A stretch of DNA of 64,000 bases from Pseudophaeomoniella oleicola (Eukaryota; Ascomycota; Eurotiomycetes; Phaeomoniellales; Phaeomoniellaceae): assembly GCA_003868215.1 (NCBI GenBank), contig QWDQ01000026.1, forward strand, positions 248,001 through 312,000, given 5' to 3'. The translations under genes were made by a program, and so were the position numbers. Positions 53,684-64,000 of this stretch are shown here, piece by piece (the first letter of the stretch is position 1; each line of letters opens with the position of its first letter). The notes beneath the pieces were generated by a model. The model did no database searches. It was not told the origin of the DNA and worked only from the letters and a program-made list of their open reading frames with translations.

Positions 53684-56429
53684 ATGTTGCCTTGCCTTTG
53701 TTGTGGGCATCATCTTCGCCCTCCTGGTGAGAAGAAGATTACACGAATCGTGACCGGCAGTCCTCCTGGCATCTCAAAATCGGTCGTAGGTCAAGATACC
53801 TCTCATGTCTCTTCGATGACAGAAGTGATGACAGGACGTTCACCGTCTTTGCTCTTGGCTGCCACACAGCCTCCCTTGGATTCGACCCCTTCACTGCTGA
53901 TACCAAACCATGAGCGGATGAAACGTTATCGACACCTGATTCCTCTCACTCCAAATGGCGAGATAACGAGCAAAAACGAAGATTCAAAGCGTAAACAGCC
54001 CAAGAGCCGCAATGGTATGTCCTTGCGTAATGTGGCTTCTATTGCCTTTCGTGGAATGGCTACAACCGAGAATACACGGGCTGGAAGCCGAATTGCTGCT
54101 GACAGCCTTACTAGGTTGTGTTACATGCAAGTCGAAAAGGATCAAATGTGACGAGACGAAGCCGTCTTGTCAGCAGTGTTCTCGCCGCAAAGCTATTTGT
54201 GGTGGCTACGCAACAGGTCTCAAGTGGAAGCCCGTAAGAAAGTTTGGGTACGCTCGTAGAGAAGGTGAGGCAATAATGGTTGCGCAGCGCATGTTCATCC
54301 AAGTTTTACTGACTATTGAAGGCAATTTATCAACACGGGATCATCTAGAGAAGGGACCGAAGCCGTCGTTGTCTCATGGACCCAACGACTCAGTTAGGGA
54401 CGAAGCCGATATGCATTGCCGGACTCTCATCCCAGAATCTTCCCGGCCCAGCGCTTCAAATAGATCCGGCAGTTCCCCTATCGAAGCGTCACCAACATCG
54501 TCACGCTTCGATCTCCCACAGTTTTCGATCCCCAATCTCCAGCCGCTACAGTTAACCGCTGATGATTTCGGTACCCAGTGCGTGTTTGATAGCAGTCACG
54601 TTGATCTTTCTCACTTGATATTGACAGATATGAATGCCTCCGACAACCCTCTTTTCGCTCAGTCGCCGAACCTGGTCGGCTTTGATCTTCCATTCCCAAC
54701 AGATCCACTGAGTCCAACCTTGGACACTCATCACTCACCACGGCTTGTCGACCTGCTCAATGGCACCAGTGCAAGAATATCCGCTGAGCTTGAGGGGAAT
54801 ATTCCAACGTTCGAGTCGGTTTTTGAGACGGCAGAGGACACGCGAGAAGGATATGTTGATCCACTCATTGAAACACCTACAAGATCACTGCCATCACCTA
54901 CTAGCTTTGCAGCCGGAACAAGTCCTTATTCCGTCATCCCGCAGCTCCAGTCCTCGTGCGACACGCCGGAAACGATAAAACTTCTTTTCGATCTTCAAAC
55001 TTCCAGGATTTTATCGATAAAAGACGGTCTGAACAAAAATCCATGGCGGACGCTCATCTGGCCACTAGCTGACGGATGTCCCGCTTTGTATCACGCGCTC
55101 GCCGCCATGACATGCTTCCACCTGTCTAGAACTCAGCCGCGATTCCGCCTTCAAGGCTTGCAGCATCTTCAAATCAGTACACAAGCTCTTGCTGTCAACG
55201 AAAGCAGTAACACCATACCCCTGGAGGCGGTTCTTGCGTCAAGACTCGCGCTGGGCTTCGCCGAAGCCTGGGACCATCAGAGGCAATCAAGTGGCATTGC
55301 TCAAATCAATAGCGCAGCCACGCTTGTGCAACAGGCTGTCTCCAAGCATCAGACCTCCAAGCTGACTGCTATCGAATTGAGCCGCTTGGCCTTCCTAGCC
55401 AACACTTGGATGTACATGAACGTTGTCTCTCGCTTTACTAGCGCGGAAAATCAGAGGCAAACCGACTCTGAGTTCATGATCGCTTGCAGTCTTCTGAGCC
55501 CTCTCCCTCGTGAACATCAGATTGATCCCCTTATGGGCAGTGCAATCACATTGTTTCCCATGATCGATCTCCTGGCGGATCTTGTCGGCCGTGTCCGAAG
55601 GCGAACTGAAAAGCGCAATTCTCCTGCTATTATCTCCAAGGCCGCAGATCTAAGAGTATCCATAGAGCGTTGGACCCCAGCAGTGAACTCTGAATTCACT
55701 TCGATCATCTCGGACTCGATCCAGACTGCCGAAGCCTACCGGTGGGCTGCACTGCTTCTCTTGCGTCAAGCAGTACCTGAACTTCCCTGGTCGCAATCAA
55801 TGTGGGAGTTGGCACAGAAGGTTCTCACATTCCTCGCCACTATCCCACTTGAGTCTCGCACAACACTTGTGCAAACCTTTCCGCTTATTACGGCGGGCTG
55901 TGAGGCTTTCCAGGAAGAAGACAGGGACTGGGTGCTCGAGCGCTGGACGCTCATGTCCAGGAAGATGACCACAGGAATAGTCGATCGGTGTAAAACAGTG
56001 ACAAAAGAGGTGTGGCGGAGGAAGGACGAGTATGAAGCGCATCACGGACCATGTCGTATCCCCGGTTCCTCGTCACCGATGGCATACCACTGTCACGATA
56101 GCACCCTCGCTGGGCTCGGTGAACACGCCTCGACAGATTATGATGTGCTATCTGCCTCTCAGGATGGCTTGAATGCTTCAACTGTTACCGGGAAAACTGT
56201 GTGCCCATGTGGCGTGGAGGCCAGCGACTTTCCGGAATCTGCTGCTTTCAAGCAGGGAGTAGATCCCATGACCCGGGCCGGGCATATTGATTACACTGTG
56301 AAAGGTGAATTGCATTGGCTGGGGGTCATGAAGGATTGGGCTTGGGAAGGTACGCTTTCCTTTCTCACTGGGGTTCAGAGACTAGTTGACAGTGCTAATG
56401 ATCTTGGTGTTTTAGTTATGCTTGGATGA
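53684..56429 (+). CDS. Zn(II)2Cys6 fungal transcription factor
   Basis: Modelled exons are 53684-54014, 54106-54264, 54322-56349 and 56416-56429; 843 aa. The 91-nt first intron is required: it joins SKRKQPKSRNA to LLGCVTCKSKRIKCDETK. The six cysteines follow C-x2-C-x6-C-x6-C-x2-C-x6-C and would bind two zinc ions. The 57-nt and 66-nt later introns are frame-neutral and may be retained. The middle region is Ser/Pro-rich; residues about 420-800 are helical, as in fungal-specific regulators, with LIWPLADGCPALYHALAAMT near the start. The N-terminal 110 residues before the finger are unusual; later Mets (53816, 53918) are possible starts. It may control the adjacent oxygenase genes, which is inference from position. 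Confidence 0.87.
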
Positions 56430-56879
56430 CTTACGAGCTATTTTCCATCTGTTGGACTATGGTACCCGTCTGCTTCTATAATCCCCTCGCACTGACTATT
56501 ATTCGCGTGTGTTTTGGTCCTACTCTGCCTCATGATGATGATACTGTGGGCTCAAGAGGTGATGAATTCGGTTTATATATTAATGAAGAATTGATTATCT
56601 GCTTACTAAGGGCCTGTTGAGCAGGATCGTGTTAATCTGCAAGCACAGGGTTGACTGAGAGCCACGGTCTGCTGTCAGAATCTCAGGCTTGTGGTCAATG
56701 CCGATTAGACACAGGAACATCCGCTTCTGATTCTCGATCAAGGTATATGTGAACAGTCTGTTTTAACATGGAGGATTGCAAAGAATGAGGTCTTGGAATT
56801 CTCTCTGGTTTAAATCGGAAGCTGCAAAAGAAGGAATACTATGTAAAGAGCTGATCTCTAGGAGGTCTGATAACTTTCA
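56430..56879. other. Convergent intergenic region
   Basis: About 450 bp between the zinc-cluster gene and the dioxygenase stop. No element was recognised. Confidence 0.35.
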
Positions 56880-58016
56880 CTATTCCACGATCTCATTGTT
56901 CGTGATCCGGATCCAATCCTCCTGCTTCTGAAGAAAGTCCTTTATCCTTTTGATGTCTGTCGGTTTGTTGGCACGATGCTGCTTTTCGAGGACATTGAGC
57001 ATCTGCCGGAGACGTTCCTGCAGAACTTCAACCCTGTATTCAGTCCACTGGAAATACAACTCCGAAGGCTCCGAGATGGGCCGGATGGTCGTGAGGACTG
57101 AGGAGTCTGGCACAAGGGCATCGCGAGGGCGGAAGGCTGTCACCATGGTGATCCGCTCGGTCCCGCCGATTGCAGCCAGGGCCTGATGGGAGATGCACCT
57201 GCCCTGGAGGACAATGGCACAGCCCTTTGCAAGTTGTCAGCATTCTCATATACATGAAGAGAAAGTGGTTTGTCCTGATCTCACCATCTGTGGTCCTCGC
57301 ACTTTGATGATTTCACCCGCGCCATTTCGAATTGCGGTTTCACCACCAGCCATACCAGAAGCATCGCTCACCATCACTACGCATACAAAGGGATAGCTGT
57401 CGCAATGCCAATGAGTGACTGGAATGTCATCAACTGATTGGCCTGCTATCTTTCCCAGATCTTGGCCTTCGCCCTGAACGGAGACGTTGATGTTTCCGAT
57501 CTCTATATCTATTGCAGGAATGAGGTCGATTCCAGCTATTTTAGAGACTATTGACAGAGTCTTGGGGTCTTTCCAAGCATCGTACATGAAAGGGGCATAT
57601 CTTGCAGAAGTTTAGCCGCATTGCCGGTGAACAAAAAAAAGAAAAGGATTCAGAGCTATGGCAGTAACTCACTTTGGACAATGGCCTCTTAACTGGCAGC
57701 TAGCAAACTTGGTGCTGAACAAGCAATTGTCCCACACTTCGTTTGCGAATATTTCTCTTCTCATGATACGAATGGCTCCTTCATTGAAGAGCGGGAACGG
57801 TTCTGAAACAGCAACTGGCGTGATACCTGAATCTTCCGGCAGCCCAAGGTCTTTCAGCGAGTGTACCTCGGGATACTCGGCGAATGACAAGTGCTTCTCA
57901 GCGTCGAAGTCTACGTGAAATCCTATGTCTGGACCCCCGATGAGTTTTTCTCTGATGATCGGTCTGATGTTGCTGCTGCTTGGGCCTGTCGGCGGCAGTA
58001 GGTCAACTTGCGCCAT
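56880..58016 (-). CDS. 2-oxoglutarate/Fe(II) dioxygenase-like protein
   Basis: Three exons: 58016-57673, 57600-57285 and 57224-56880; introns of 72 and 60 nt; 334 aa. The double-stranded beta-helix signature is plausible: His and Asp of the HxD pair in THWHCDSYPFVCVVMVSD, a GGETAIRNG turn, then a distal His in GRCISHQALAAIGG with an Arg ten residues on (ERITMVTAFRPRD) for 2-oxoglutarate. The C-terminal 80 residues form a charged helical extension. Substrate unknown; members of this type occur singly and in fungal metabolite clusters. The promoter is shared with the PhyH-like gene, about 1.1 kb away and divergent. Confidence 0.82.
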
Positions 58017-58202
58017 CGTCTTGTGTTTCTCGAGTCTGTTACGCGAATGCTATCAAAAGAGAGGAGGGGTAGAAAAGGGCTGTTTTCGGAGAGGGAGAAG
58101 GTCAATGAAAGTAGAAATACTGACCCCTTCCCAAGGGGACGCAAGTCAAAGCAATATATAGTGATTAGATCGAACCCCATACACCAATCCAAAGGTCATG
58201 AA

Positions 58203-58242
<40 letters not shown>

Positions 58243-59137
58243 TCCCGATAACGAAATCAAAAATATTCGTCGTTCGTAGATAGATACCTTACCTCCTAGT
58301 AAGGACTTAATACAAGCATACACCAAAACCACCATCACGACAACAACCAAATCTACGATTGGGGAATTATCCCATCTCTGAACCGTAACCCTATCTCCCT
58401 TTTTTTTCCCCCAGTATTATCGTTTAATCACCATCATAATCTATCCCTCCCTGAAGCAAAAGACATAAAAATTCCCTATTTCGGAAACGTTCGTCGTCAC
58501 TGAAGTTAAGTCCCTTGATTATTACTATCCCTAGTTATCCCTTATCGGGCTTATCAACCTGAACTTCTTCGCGATCCGATTTGGGAATTTAAGTCCACCC
58601 CCTTGATATGCGGTTTTGATTGGTCAGTCAGGAATACGTAGCTATTAGGTAGGGAGATAGGTACGAGTATTCTTATCATGCGGTCATGTATTATGTGGCC
58701 ATCTCGTTCGCGTGGAATTTCCGGATTTTACTTAAGTACATTCGATTGCTTTGCATTGGGGCTTTTCGAGGAGAGAAAGGGAGCTGCTGCTGTTGTTCGG
58801 GTAGGTACCTAGTAAGGTAATACTAATAGTAAGGTAAACTACCTAGGTAAATTATGGATGTACTGTAAGTTATGGTTTTGAAGCTCGGTGGATGGGATGC
58901 GAGATGGATGGACGGACGGAGATGGGCACGCGTTGGATTAGATGCGGATGCAGATGCTATTTAAATATATCAGAGATCTTCAAGCTCTATATACATAGGT
59001 TGAGACTCTTGACTGGTGATTTCTATAAAATCAAAAGGTCAGACAAAAAGGGGGTTTCGTTTGTAGTACTATTACTACACTTCACTTGGATCATATACCG
59101 ACCTGCTTGAATATTGTCGACACAATTCTCATCAACT
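58017..59137. other. Divergent promoter between the two dioxygenase genes
   Basis: About 1.1 kb with a CTA microsatellite, CCTAGGTA elements at 58800-58855 and a TACGTAGC site near 58636. No gene was recognised. Confidence 0.45.
58203..58242. repeat. ACT/CTA trinucleotide microsatellite
   Basis: About thirteen uninterrupted units, 190 bp upstream of the minus-strand dioxygenase gene start. Confidence 0.9.
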
Positions 59138-60133
59138 ATGGGTGTCCCGGTATTCGGACCACCTCCACCGATAGATCCGTCGTATGAACCTTCGACGTCT
59201 ATCACTTCGGTCTCTGCCAGTGCCCCAATCGCAGAGATTCTCGAAGTGATAGAACGCGATGGCGGCGTGATTCTGACCGACTTTGCGACCTCTGAAGAGC
59301 TTGCAGCCATCGAGCGTGATGTCGAGGCTCATCGAAAGCAGACCCGGTCGACGGAGAAGAGTGCACTACACATCATACCCAAGGAGACGCTTGCCATACC
59401 CGGTCTCGTGGGCAAGTCACCGACCGTTGCCAAGATATGTGAAGCTCCTGTGTTAGAGAAGCTGCGGGAATCCATTCTCCAGGAGAATTTCAGCGTTATT
59501 CGTGAAGACTTCGTGGAGGAGAACACCATCGATCCGTTGTTGAGTATCAGTATCACTCTCCATATAGGGTATGGCGCGCCACGTCAAAGGCTACACAGAG
59601 ATGACAATGTACACGGCATCAGACATGACGGCCAATTCGACCTCAAAAAGGCAAGTCAATTTGGTTGCTTGATTGCAGCCTCGAGGACTACCAGGCAAAA
59701 TGGAGCCACGATGTTTATCCCGGGTTCGCACAAATGGGATGACAACAGACGTCCACGAACGGATGAGGTATGCTTCGCTGGTAAGCCATCGCACATGTCC
59801 AATAACATTTACCACATACATCGCCACTGACACTTTGATTTAGAAATGGAACCAGGATCTGCACTCATCTTTCTGGCTTCTTGCTACCACGGCGGCGGTC
59901 ACAACTCCGTTCCAAATGTGATCCGGAAGATCCACGGGTTGTTCTTCATCAGAGGGACGATGCGGACAGAAGAAAACCAGTTTTTGGCGGTGCCGCGGAG
60001 CAAAGCACTTACAATGAGTGATAAGATGCTCTCGCTTCTGGGATACAAGAAACCTTCCACTGTACTGGGCATCGTCGAGAATGAGGATCCGGCGTTGGAT
60101 CTGCGGAACGTTCTTGACAGGGCAAGTCAATAG
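59138..60133 (+). CDS. Phytanoyl-CoA dioxygenase (PhyH) family protein
   Basis: Two exons, 59138-59780 and 59844-60133, with a 63-nt intron; 310 aa. The fold markers are IERDGGVILTDFATSEEL (N-terminal helix-strand), LHRDDNVHG (iron-binding H-x-D), ATMFIPGSHKWDDNRRP, EMEPGSALIFLASCYHGGG (distal His) and an Arg in FFIRG that would bind 2-oxoglutarate. This layout resembles fungal PhyH-like oxygenases of terpenoid and polyketide pathways as well as stand-alone enzymes. No PTS1 or PTS2 is evident, so a classical peroxisomal phytanic acid role is unlikely. The start is set by the first ATG in frame. Confidence 0.88.
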
Positions 60134-60625
60134 TGCTTCGAGTAGGATAGAGATATCTGTTACCAATGCTCAGCCTTTCTCACGACAAGTAATTAATGTT
60201 TTGAATAAATGAAGGACACGACATGATCGATCACTCATATTACTTGTACTCCAATATGAAGGAATTCACTCTGAGGTTCTTATAACTTGGTCAGCGTAGA
60301 AAAACAATGTCATTGACAGCATGAAGGCGGAGGGTCGCCTACGTAGTATGCAAGGAACAACTATAAAAGCGGCGAGAACAGCCTCTTAAAATGATGACGC
60401 AGGGCTTAAAGTCCAACGGATTTCGGCGCCTGGCCTGCACCCTGATCGTGAGCATTCAGAGGAAACCTGACACGCCAATTATGAAACAGGTGAACTCAAT
60501 TCCCAGACGTTGCTCCCTGTTGACAATGAATTCGTGCCTACGCGCATTTCCAAGAAGTAACATGACAGCTTCTCATCGTGTCATGGGCCGGTCAAGCCGT
60601 CCGTGAATTTGGAAATAGCGCAGAT
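60134..60625. other. Intergenic, promoter of methyltransferase-like gene
   Basis: About 490 bp. TACGTAGTA at 60340-60348 is a half-copy of the recurrent palindrome. A plus frame at 60391-60606 has no domain. Confidence 0.4.
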
Positions 60626-61698
60626 ATGGCTGTATGCCGCCGGTACCATTTCTTTGAAGTGAATGATCAGTCCTGGTAGGAGAGGCTCAATTCCGAAGCA
60701 TTGGCGTGCGGTGCTGATATGAAGGCTGTTAGGTTCCCTCAATTCTTACGTGAAAAGGTTCAAGACGACTTGACCTTGCTCTGGACCTTCCGAGTACCCA
60801 TCCTGCAGCGGACATCGCCTGCACAGCTAGTTGCTTCAACCATCGCAACGGTGCTCGGCAGGGACACTTCAGCATATACTTATGTCGATTTCTGCTCTGG
60901 CGCAGGGGGTCCGACTCCATTCATCGAGAAATACCTGAACGATGAGCTCAAGCAGAGGGCGGAAGACGATGACAAGCCCAATGCTCCGGTTCAGTTCGTT
61001 CTGACCGACATACATCCCCACGTGGAAGCCTGGGAGATGGCGGCGAAGAAAAGTGACAATCTAGGCTTCATCAAGGATCCGGTTGATGCTACGAATGCGC
61101 CCAAAGATCTGCTCGGAGACCTTCATACTGACCATGGGCAACAAAAGCTGTTACGGCTTTTCAATCTAGCATTCCACCATTTTGATGATGATATGGCTAT
61201 CAGAATCCTGGAGAATACGCTTGAGACATCCGATGGTTTTGGGTAAGTGATATCCTATAATGGACTCATTTGTAGAGGGCTCATATTTTTCGTCTTCGTA
61301 GGATCTTCGAACTCCAGAACCGTACAGCGCCCAATTTCATTACGATAACTCTCATGTGGCCTCTCCTTCTCCTGATAACACCGTTCTTTTTCTTCAACTC
61401 CCCCATCCATCTCATCTTCTCGTATCTATGTCCCATTGTCCCTTTCGTCGTCGTCTTCGACGGCTATATATCAAGCCTTCGTACCAGAACCCCTGAAGAA
61501 GTCAAGAAGCTCTTAGAAGTGGCAGCCGACAGACTCGCCAAGCGAACGAGAGCTGAAAGGGGGAGTGTTGCTGGCAAGGCTCACGAGGAGATCACGGGAG
61601 GAGCAGCTCTGTTGAAGAAATGGACTTTCAAGAGCGGAAGCGAAATGCATACACCACCCATTGGGACAATGAGTTGGATCATGTGTACGAAACAGTGA
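60626..61698 (+). CDS. SAM-methyltransferase-like protein with C-terminal membrane segments
   Basis: Three exons: 60626-60675, 60733-61242 and 61302-61698; introns of 57 and 59 nt; 318 aa. The short first exon gives YHFFEVNDQSWFPQFLREKV, a common opening of a conserved fungal family. YVDFCSGAGGPTP looks like the SAM-binding loop and VLTDIHPHVEAWE the following acidic strand; FNLAFHHFDDDMAIRIL would be motif IV-like. Two hydrophobic stretches follow (TLMWPLLLLITPFFFF and IHLIFSYLCPIVPFVVVF), then a charged tail. The substrate is unknown. Membrane anchoring is inferred from the hydrophobic segments, which are unusual for a soluble methyltransferase. Confidence 0.8.
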
Positions 61699-63088
61699 CG
61701 TGGCAATCATGTCTTTCTGGTCACCTTCAAAGTGGCAGCCTCGTCACTTCGGGCCCAAAGGCCTTGGGTACAAAGAACTAGTCAACCCCCCTTTTATTCA
61801 GTGCCAGGACAGCAATTAACACTAAGCCTCCTCGTGAAGCACCAATTGAATTCTCCAGCCCCCCAATCCAGGTGTCTACCTAACTAGTATCACAAGAGAA
61901 GAAACATAGACTAGCATTTCAACTCGTCACACCATTAGTATCACCATACTTACTAAAGTGTTCTCACATCTGACATGTGCAGATACCAAACAAATAATAT
62001 AGTTCCAGCAATCGTCATCGTCATCATCGTCATCATCGTCCTCCTCCTCCTCCTCCTGCTCCCCATCTATCACCAAGCCTTGGAAAGTGATTTTTTCTCA
62101 GATCTATATTATATCGAGCGAGCAAATGTATATGCAAAAAAAGAAAATTAAATAATCAACGAGCTGAAAACCCGACGGGGCGGGGAGGGAGGGTATATCT
62201 GTAATAAACCGTTCATTCCGAATCGAAAACGAATAACCTCCCCCAGATGGATCATAGCTTGTAGGAAGCAAGGGTTTGGCTTATGGGAGTCAAAACCCTC
62301 GGAAACGATCTGCTTACAAATGTCCGTTCAGCAAGGATATCGAGCTGTCAGCCCGGCCAGATTAGATCCGATATGCTATTATCGGTTGGCTACGCGCCTA
62401 TAAGTTAGTAATTGCACTTCTTCTTCTTGTGCCTCGGTTTGTGAAGCCGATAGGCACCAATATCCGTGGGGGGTTTTGGGGGGGTTGTCCCGTAGGTAGG
62501 GAATGTCGGGATGGATGCTCCTATCACTGACTACCTAGTATACGCCGCTTCTAACCGACGACCCCCAGGCATCTCTTATCAAATACCGTTGTTCCTACTA
62601 CAGTCATTTTTCGACATCTTCAATTATTAATCCATGGTTTCTAGTGACTCAGTACAGTAACAAGAGATATCGGGTGATGAACCCGAGGTTTCGGTTAGTG
62701 CCTTCGCTTGCTGTTAACTGAGCTGCCTACCTTGGTTTACTAGTAGCCTTGGGATGTCGGTCAGTCAGTCATACACCAGAACTGTACAAATTGCACAGCC
62801 CTTTTCTTTTCTTTCTTGGACACTACGTTGCCGCGTTTGAGGATGCCGATCGAAGGCGCCATGTAAGGCTGGCTGAAAATGATGACAATGGCTGCCTTGT
62901 CTACGCCGATAAGATCGGTACAGTCCGACGAAACAAAACAAAAATGAAGCGATAGTCCTGTTCAGTCGACCTCCTTGCCAGATCAGATGACGTTGCCCTC
63001 AGGCGACATGAAATGAGCAGTATGCCTGTGTCGCTCTATATATTTAGCGAACTCTACGCCTTTCAGAAATGTGTCTGCTGCAACCGCC
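61699..63088. other. Intergenic, no supported gene
   Basis: About 1.4 kb. ATCGTC/CTC microsatellite at 62011-62061 and a GGGG-rich stretch near 62460-62490. A 68-codon plus frame at 62749-62955 has no domain. Confidence 0.4.
62011..62061. repeat. Compound ATC/GTC and CTC trinucleotide repeat
   Basis: Imperfect ATCGTC units followed by CTC units in noncoding DNA. Confidence 0.8.
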
Positions 63089-64000
63089 ATGTCGTCTCTA
63101 ACCAGCCTCGATAGCTTGATCGTGAGCCAAACTGATTTCGATCGATATAACGGCCACAATAGCCTGCAGCAGTTCCACCTACCCCGTTCTCCGACTGATG
63201 ATTCACTGAGTCCGATTGATCCAGACTGGAAGCCGGGCGAGATTGCGGAATGGCTTCGTACACCATGTTCACGACAGGAAAACAGCGAACACACCATGAA
63301 GATCCTGATGATACAGACACGCAACCAATCAACCAGTCGAAAGTTGCCACAGTCGTTTCCTTTTCCTCGTGTGCTCTCTCAGAGCCGACCTCGGACCTCT
63401 GAGCGTCAGCAACACGGTGAATTTGTCAAAGACATTTTTGCAGCTGGTGGATTCCCACTTGCAGCATTCGGATCCTACATTAAAGGTCATCTCCTCTTTG
63501 CCCATGCGTCTCCCAGAAACTTGACACGCGATCCTGACTGCGACAACGCCACGGTATATTATTGCTCAGGAACGAGCTGGACGATTACATGGAGACATTG
63601 CCCGGTCACAAGGCACACCGCAGCGATCCTGTTGCATCGGGAAGGCGATGGGGACGATCGTTGCCGAGAAGTCATCCGTGATCTCCTACGACTGCAAGAA
63701 CATAGAGCACATCCCATGTTGCTGGGGTATGTCAAAACTAGGATCTCTGTCGGCTTCACGTTTGATATGTTGGATGAAATGAACACGGAAACTCTTGCAC
63801 TTGAGCAAGAGATCGGGTTTCCGACTTGGGATTGGATTCTTGATCGCGAAATGGAAGGCAAAGACACTATCACCGAGAGCCACGATGCGGCCGTGAGTCG
63901 TTTCAACGTGCTTTCGGGTAAATTGACCAACATTTGCTTCCGGTTGCGCACCTTTGAGGAGCAGATCAAATTCATCTCGAGATGCAACACCAAATTTGCG
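63089..64000 (+). CDS. Fungal hypothetical protein, CorA-like type (3' part beyond right edge)
   Basis: One frame stays open from the ATG at 63089 to the window end: 304 residues without a stop. The N-terminal part is variable (MSSLTSLDSLIVSQTDFDRY, DWKPGEIAEWLRTPC). The later part has TVYYCSGTSWTITWRHCP and, near the edge, a helical stretch, HDAAVSRFNVLSGKLTNICF then RLRTFEEQIKFI. Fungal proteins with this architecture often end in a CorA-like pair of transmembrane helices, which would lie just outside the window. The family is therefore an inference; a missed intron cannot be excluded. It is on the same strand as the methyltransferase-like gene, 1.4 kb away. Confidence 0.65.
   Translation, partial: MSSLTSLDSLIVSQTDFDRYNGHNSLQQFHLPRSPTDDSLSPIDPDWKPGEIAEWLRTPCSRQENSEHTMKILMIQTRNQSTSRKLPQSFPFPRVLSQSRPRTSERQQHGEFVKDIFAAGGFPLAAFGSYIKGHLLFAHASPRNLTRDPDCDNATVYYCSGTSWTITWRHCPVTRHTAAILLHREGDGDDRCREVIRDLLRLQEHRAHPMLLGYVKTRISVGFTFDMLDEMNTETLALEQEIGFPTWDWILDREMEGKDTITESHDAAVSRFNVLSGKLTNICFRLRTFEEQIKFISRCNTKFA

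Noticed and set aside
53684-61698. Calling a full secondary-metabolite gene cluster
   Set aside because: No backbone enzyme is present in the window, so only a tentative small locus is reported.

Overview
The window is nuclear DNA of a filamentous ascomycete (Pezizomycotina). The evidence is the density of about 32 protein genes in 64 kb, spliceosomal introns of mostly 46-91 nt with GT-AG ends and CTAAY-like branch sites, a Zn(II)2Cys6 regulator, a Dur3-type urea permease, App1- and Vps68-type proteins, and intergenic CCTA/TAGG tracts. The class (Dothideomycetes or Eurotiomycetes are both possible) cannot be fixed from this stretch. No rRNA, tRNA, CRISPR array or recognisable mobile element was found.

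Layout, left to right. 0-20 kb is housekeeping: an MFS exporter cut by the left edge (-), a SARAF-like ER protein (+), TFIIIB subunit Bdp1 (-), histone ubiquitin ligase Bre1 (+), urease accessory UreF (-), mitochondrial Coq8 (+), an unknown membrane protein (-), the AMPK/Snf1 beta subunit (+), KEOPS subunit Kae1 (-) and nicotinamidase (-). 21-32 kb holds a Dur3-like urea permease (+) behind a cluster of GATA sites, a flavin monooxygenase with an NTF2-like N-terminus (+), a DUF1640/CCDC90 mitochondrial protein (-), peroxisomal enoyl-CoA isomerase (-), Pet100 (+) and a tiny serine palmitoyltransferase small-subunit-like gene (-).

32-53 kb holds aminodeoxychorismate synthase (-), Mediator Med6 (+), a membrane protein with a damaged or misread 3' end (+), Vps68 (+) converging on its known partner Vps55 (-), proteasome alpha1 Pre5 (+), a LOG-family phosphoribohydrolase (-), Hsp70 exchange factor Fes1 (-), a prolidase (-), a KEN-box basic nuclear-type protein (-) and a secreted, possibly GPI-anchored App1-like phosphatase homologue (-).

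53-64 kb is the most accessory-looking part: a zinc-cluster regulator (+), a 2-oxoglutarate/Fe(II) dioxygenase-like gene (-), a phytanoyl-CoA-dioxygenase-like gene (+), a methyltransferase-like membrane protein (+), and a CorA-like protein running off the right edge (+). The first four could be a small co-regulated metabolic locus, but no backbone synthase is visible.

Gene models were built by hand from reading frame, splice sites and conserved protein motifs. All functional names rest on recognising families by eye, without database searches. A 12-bp palindrome, TACTACGTAGTA, recurs between genes and is the most unexpected short signal in the window.
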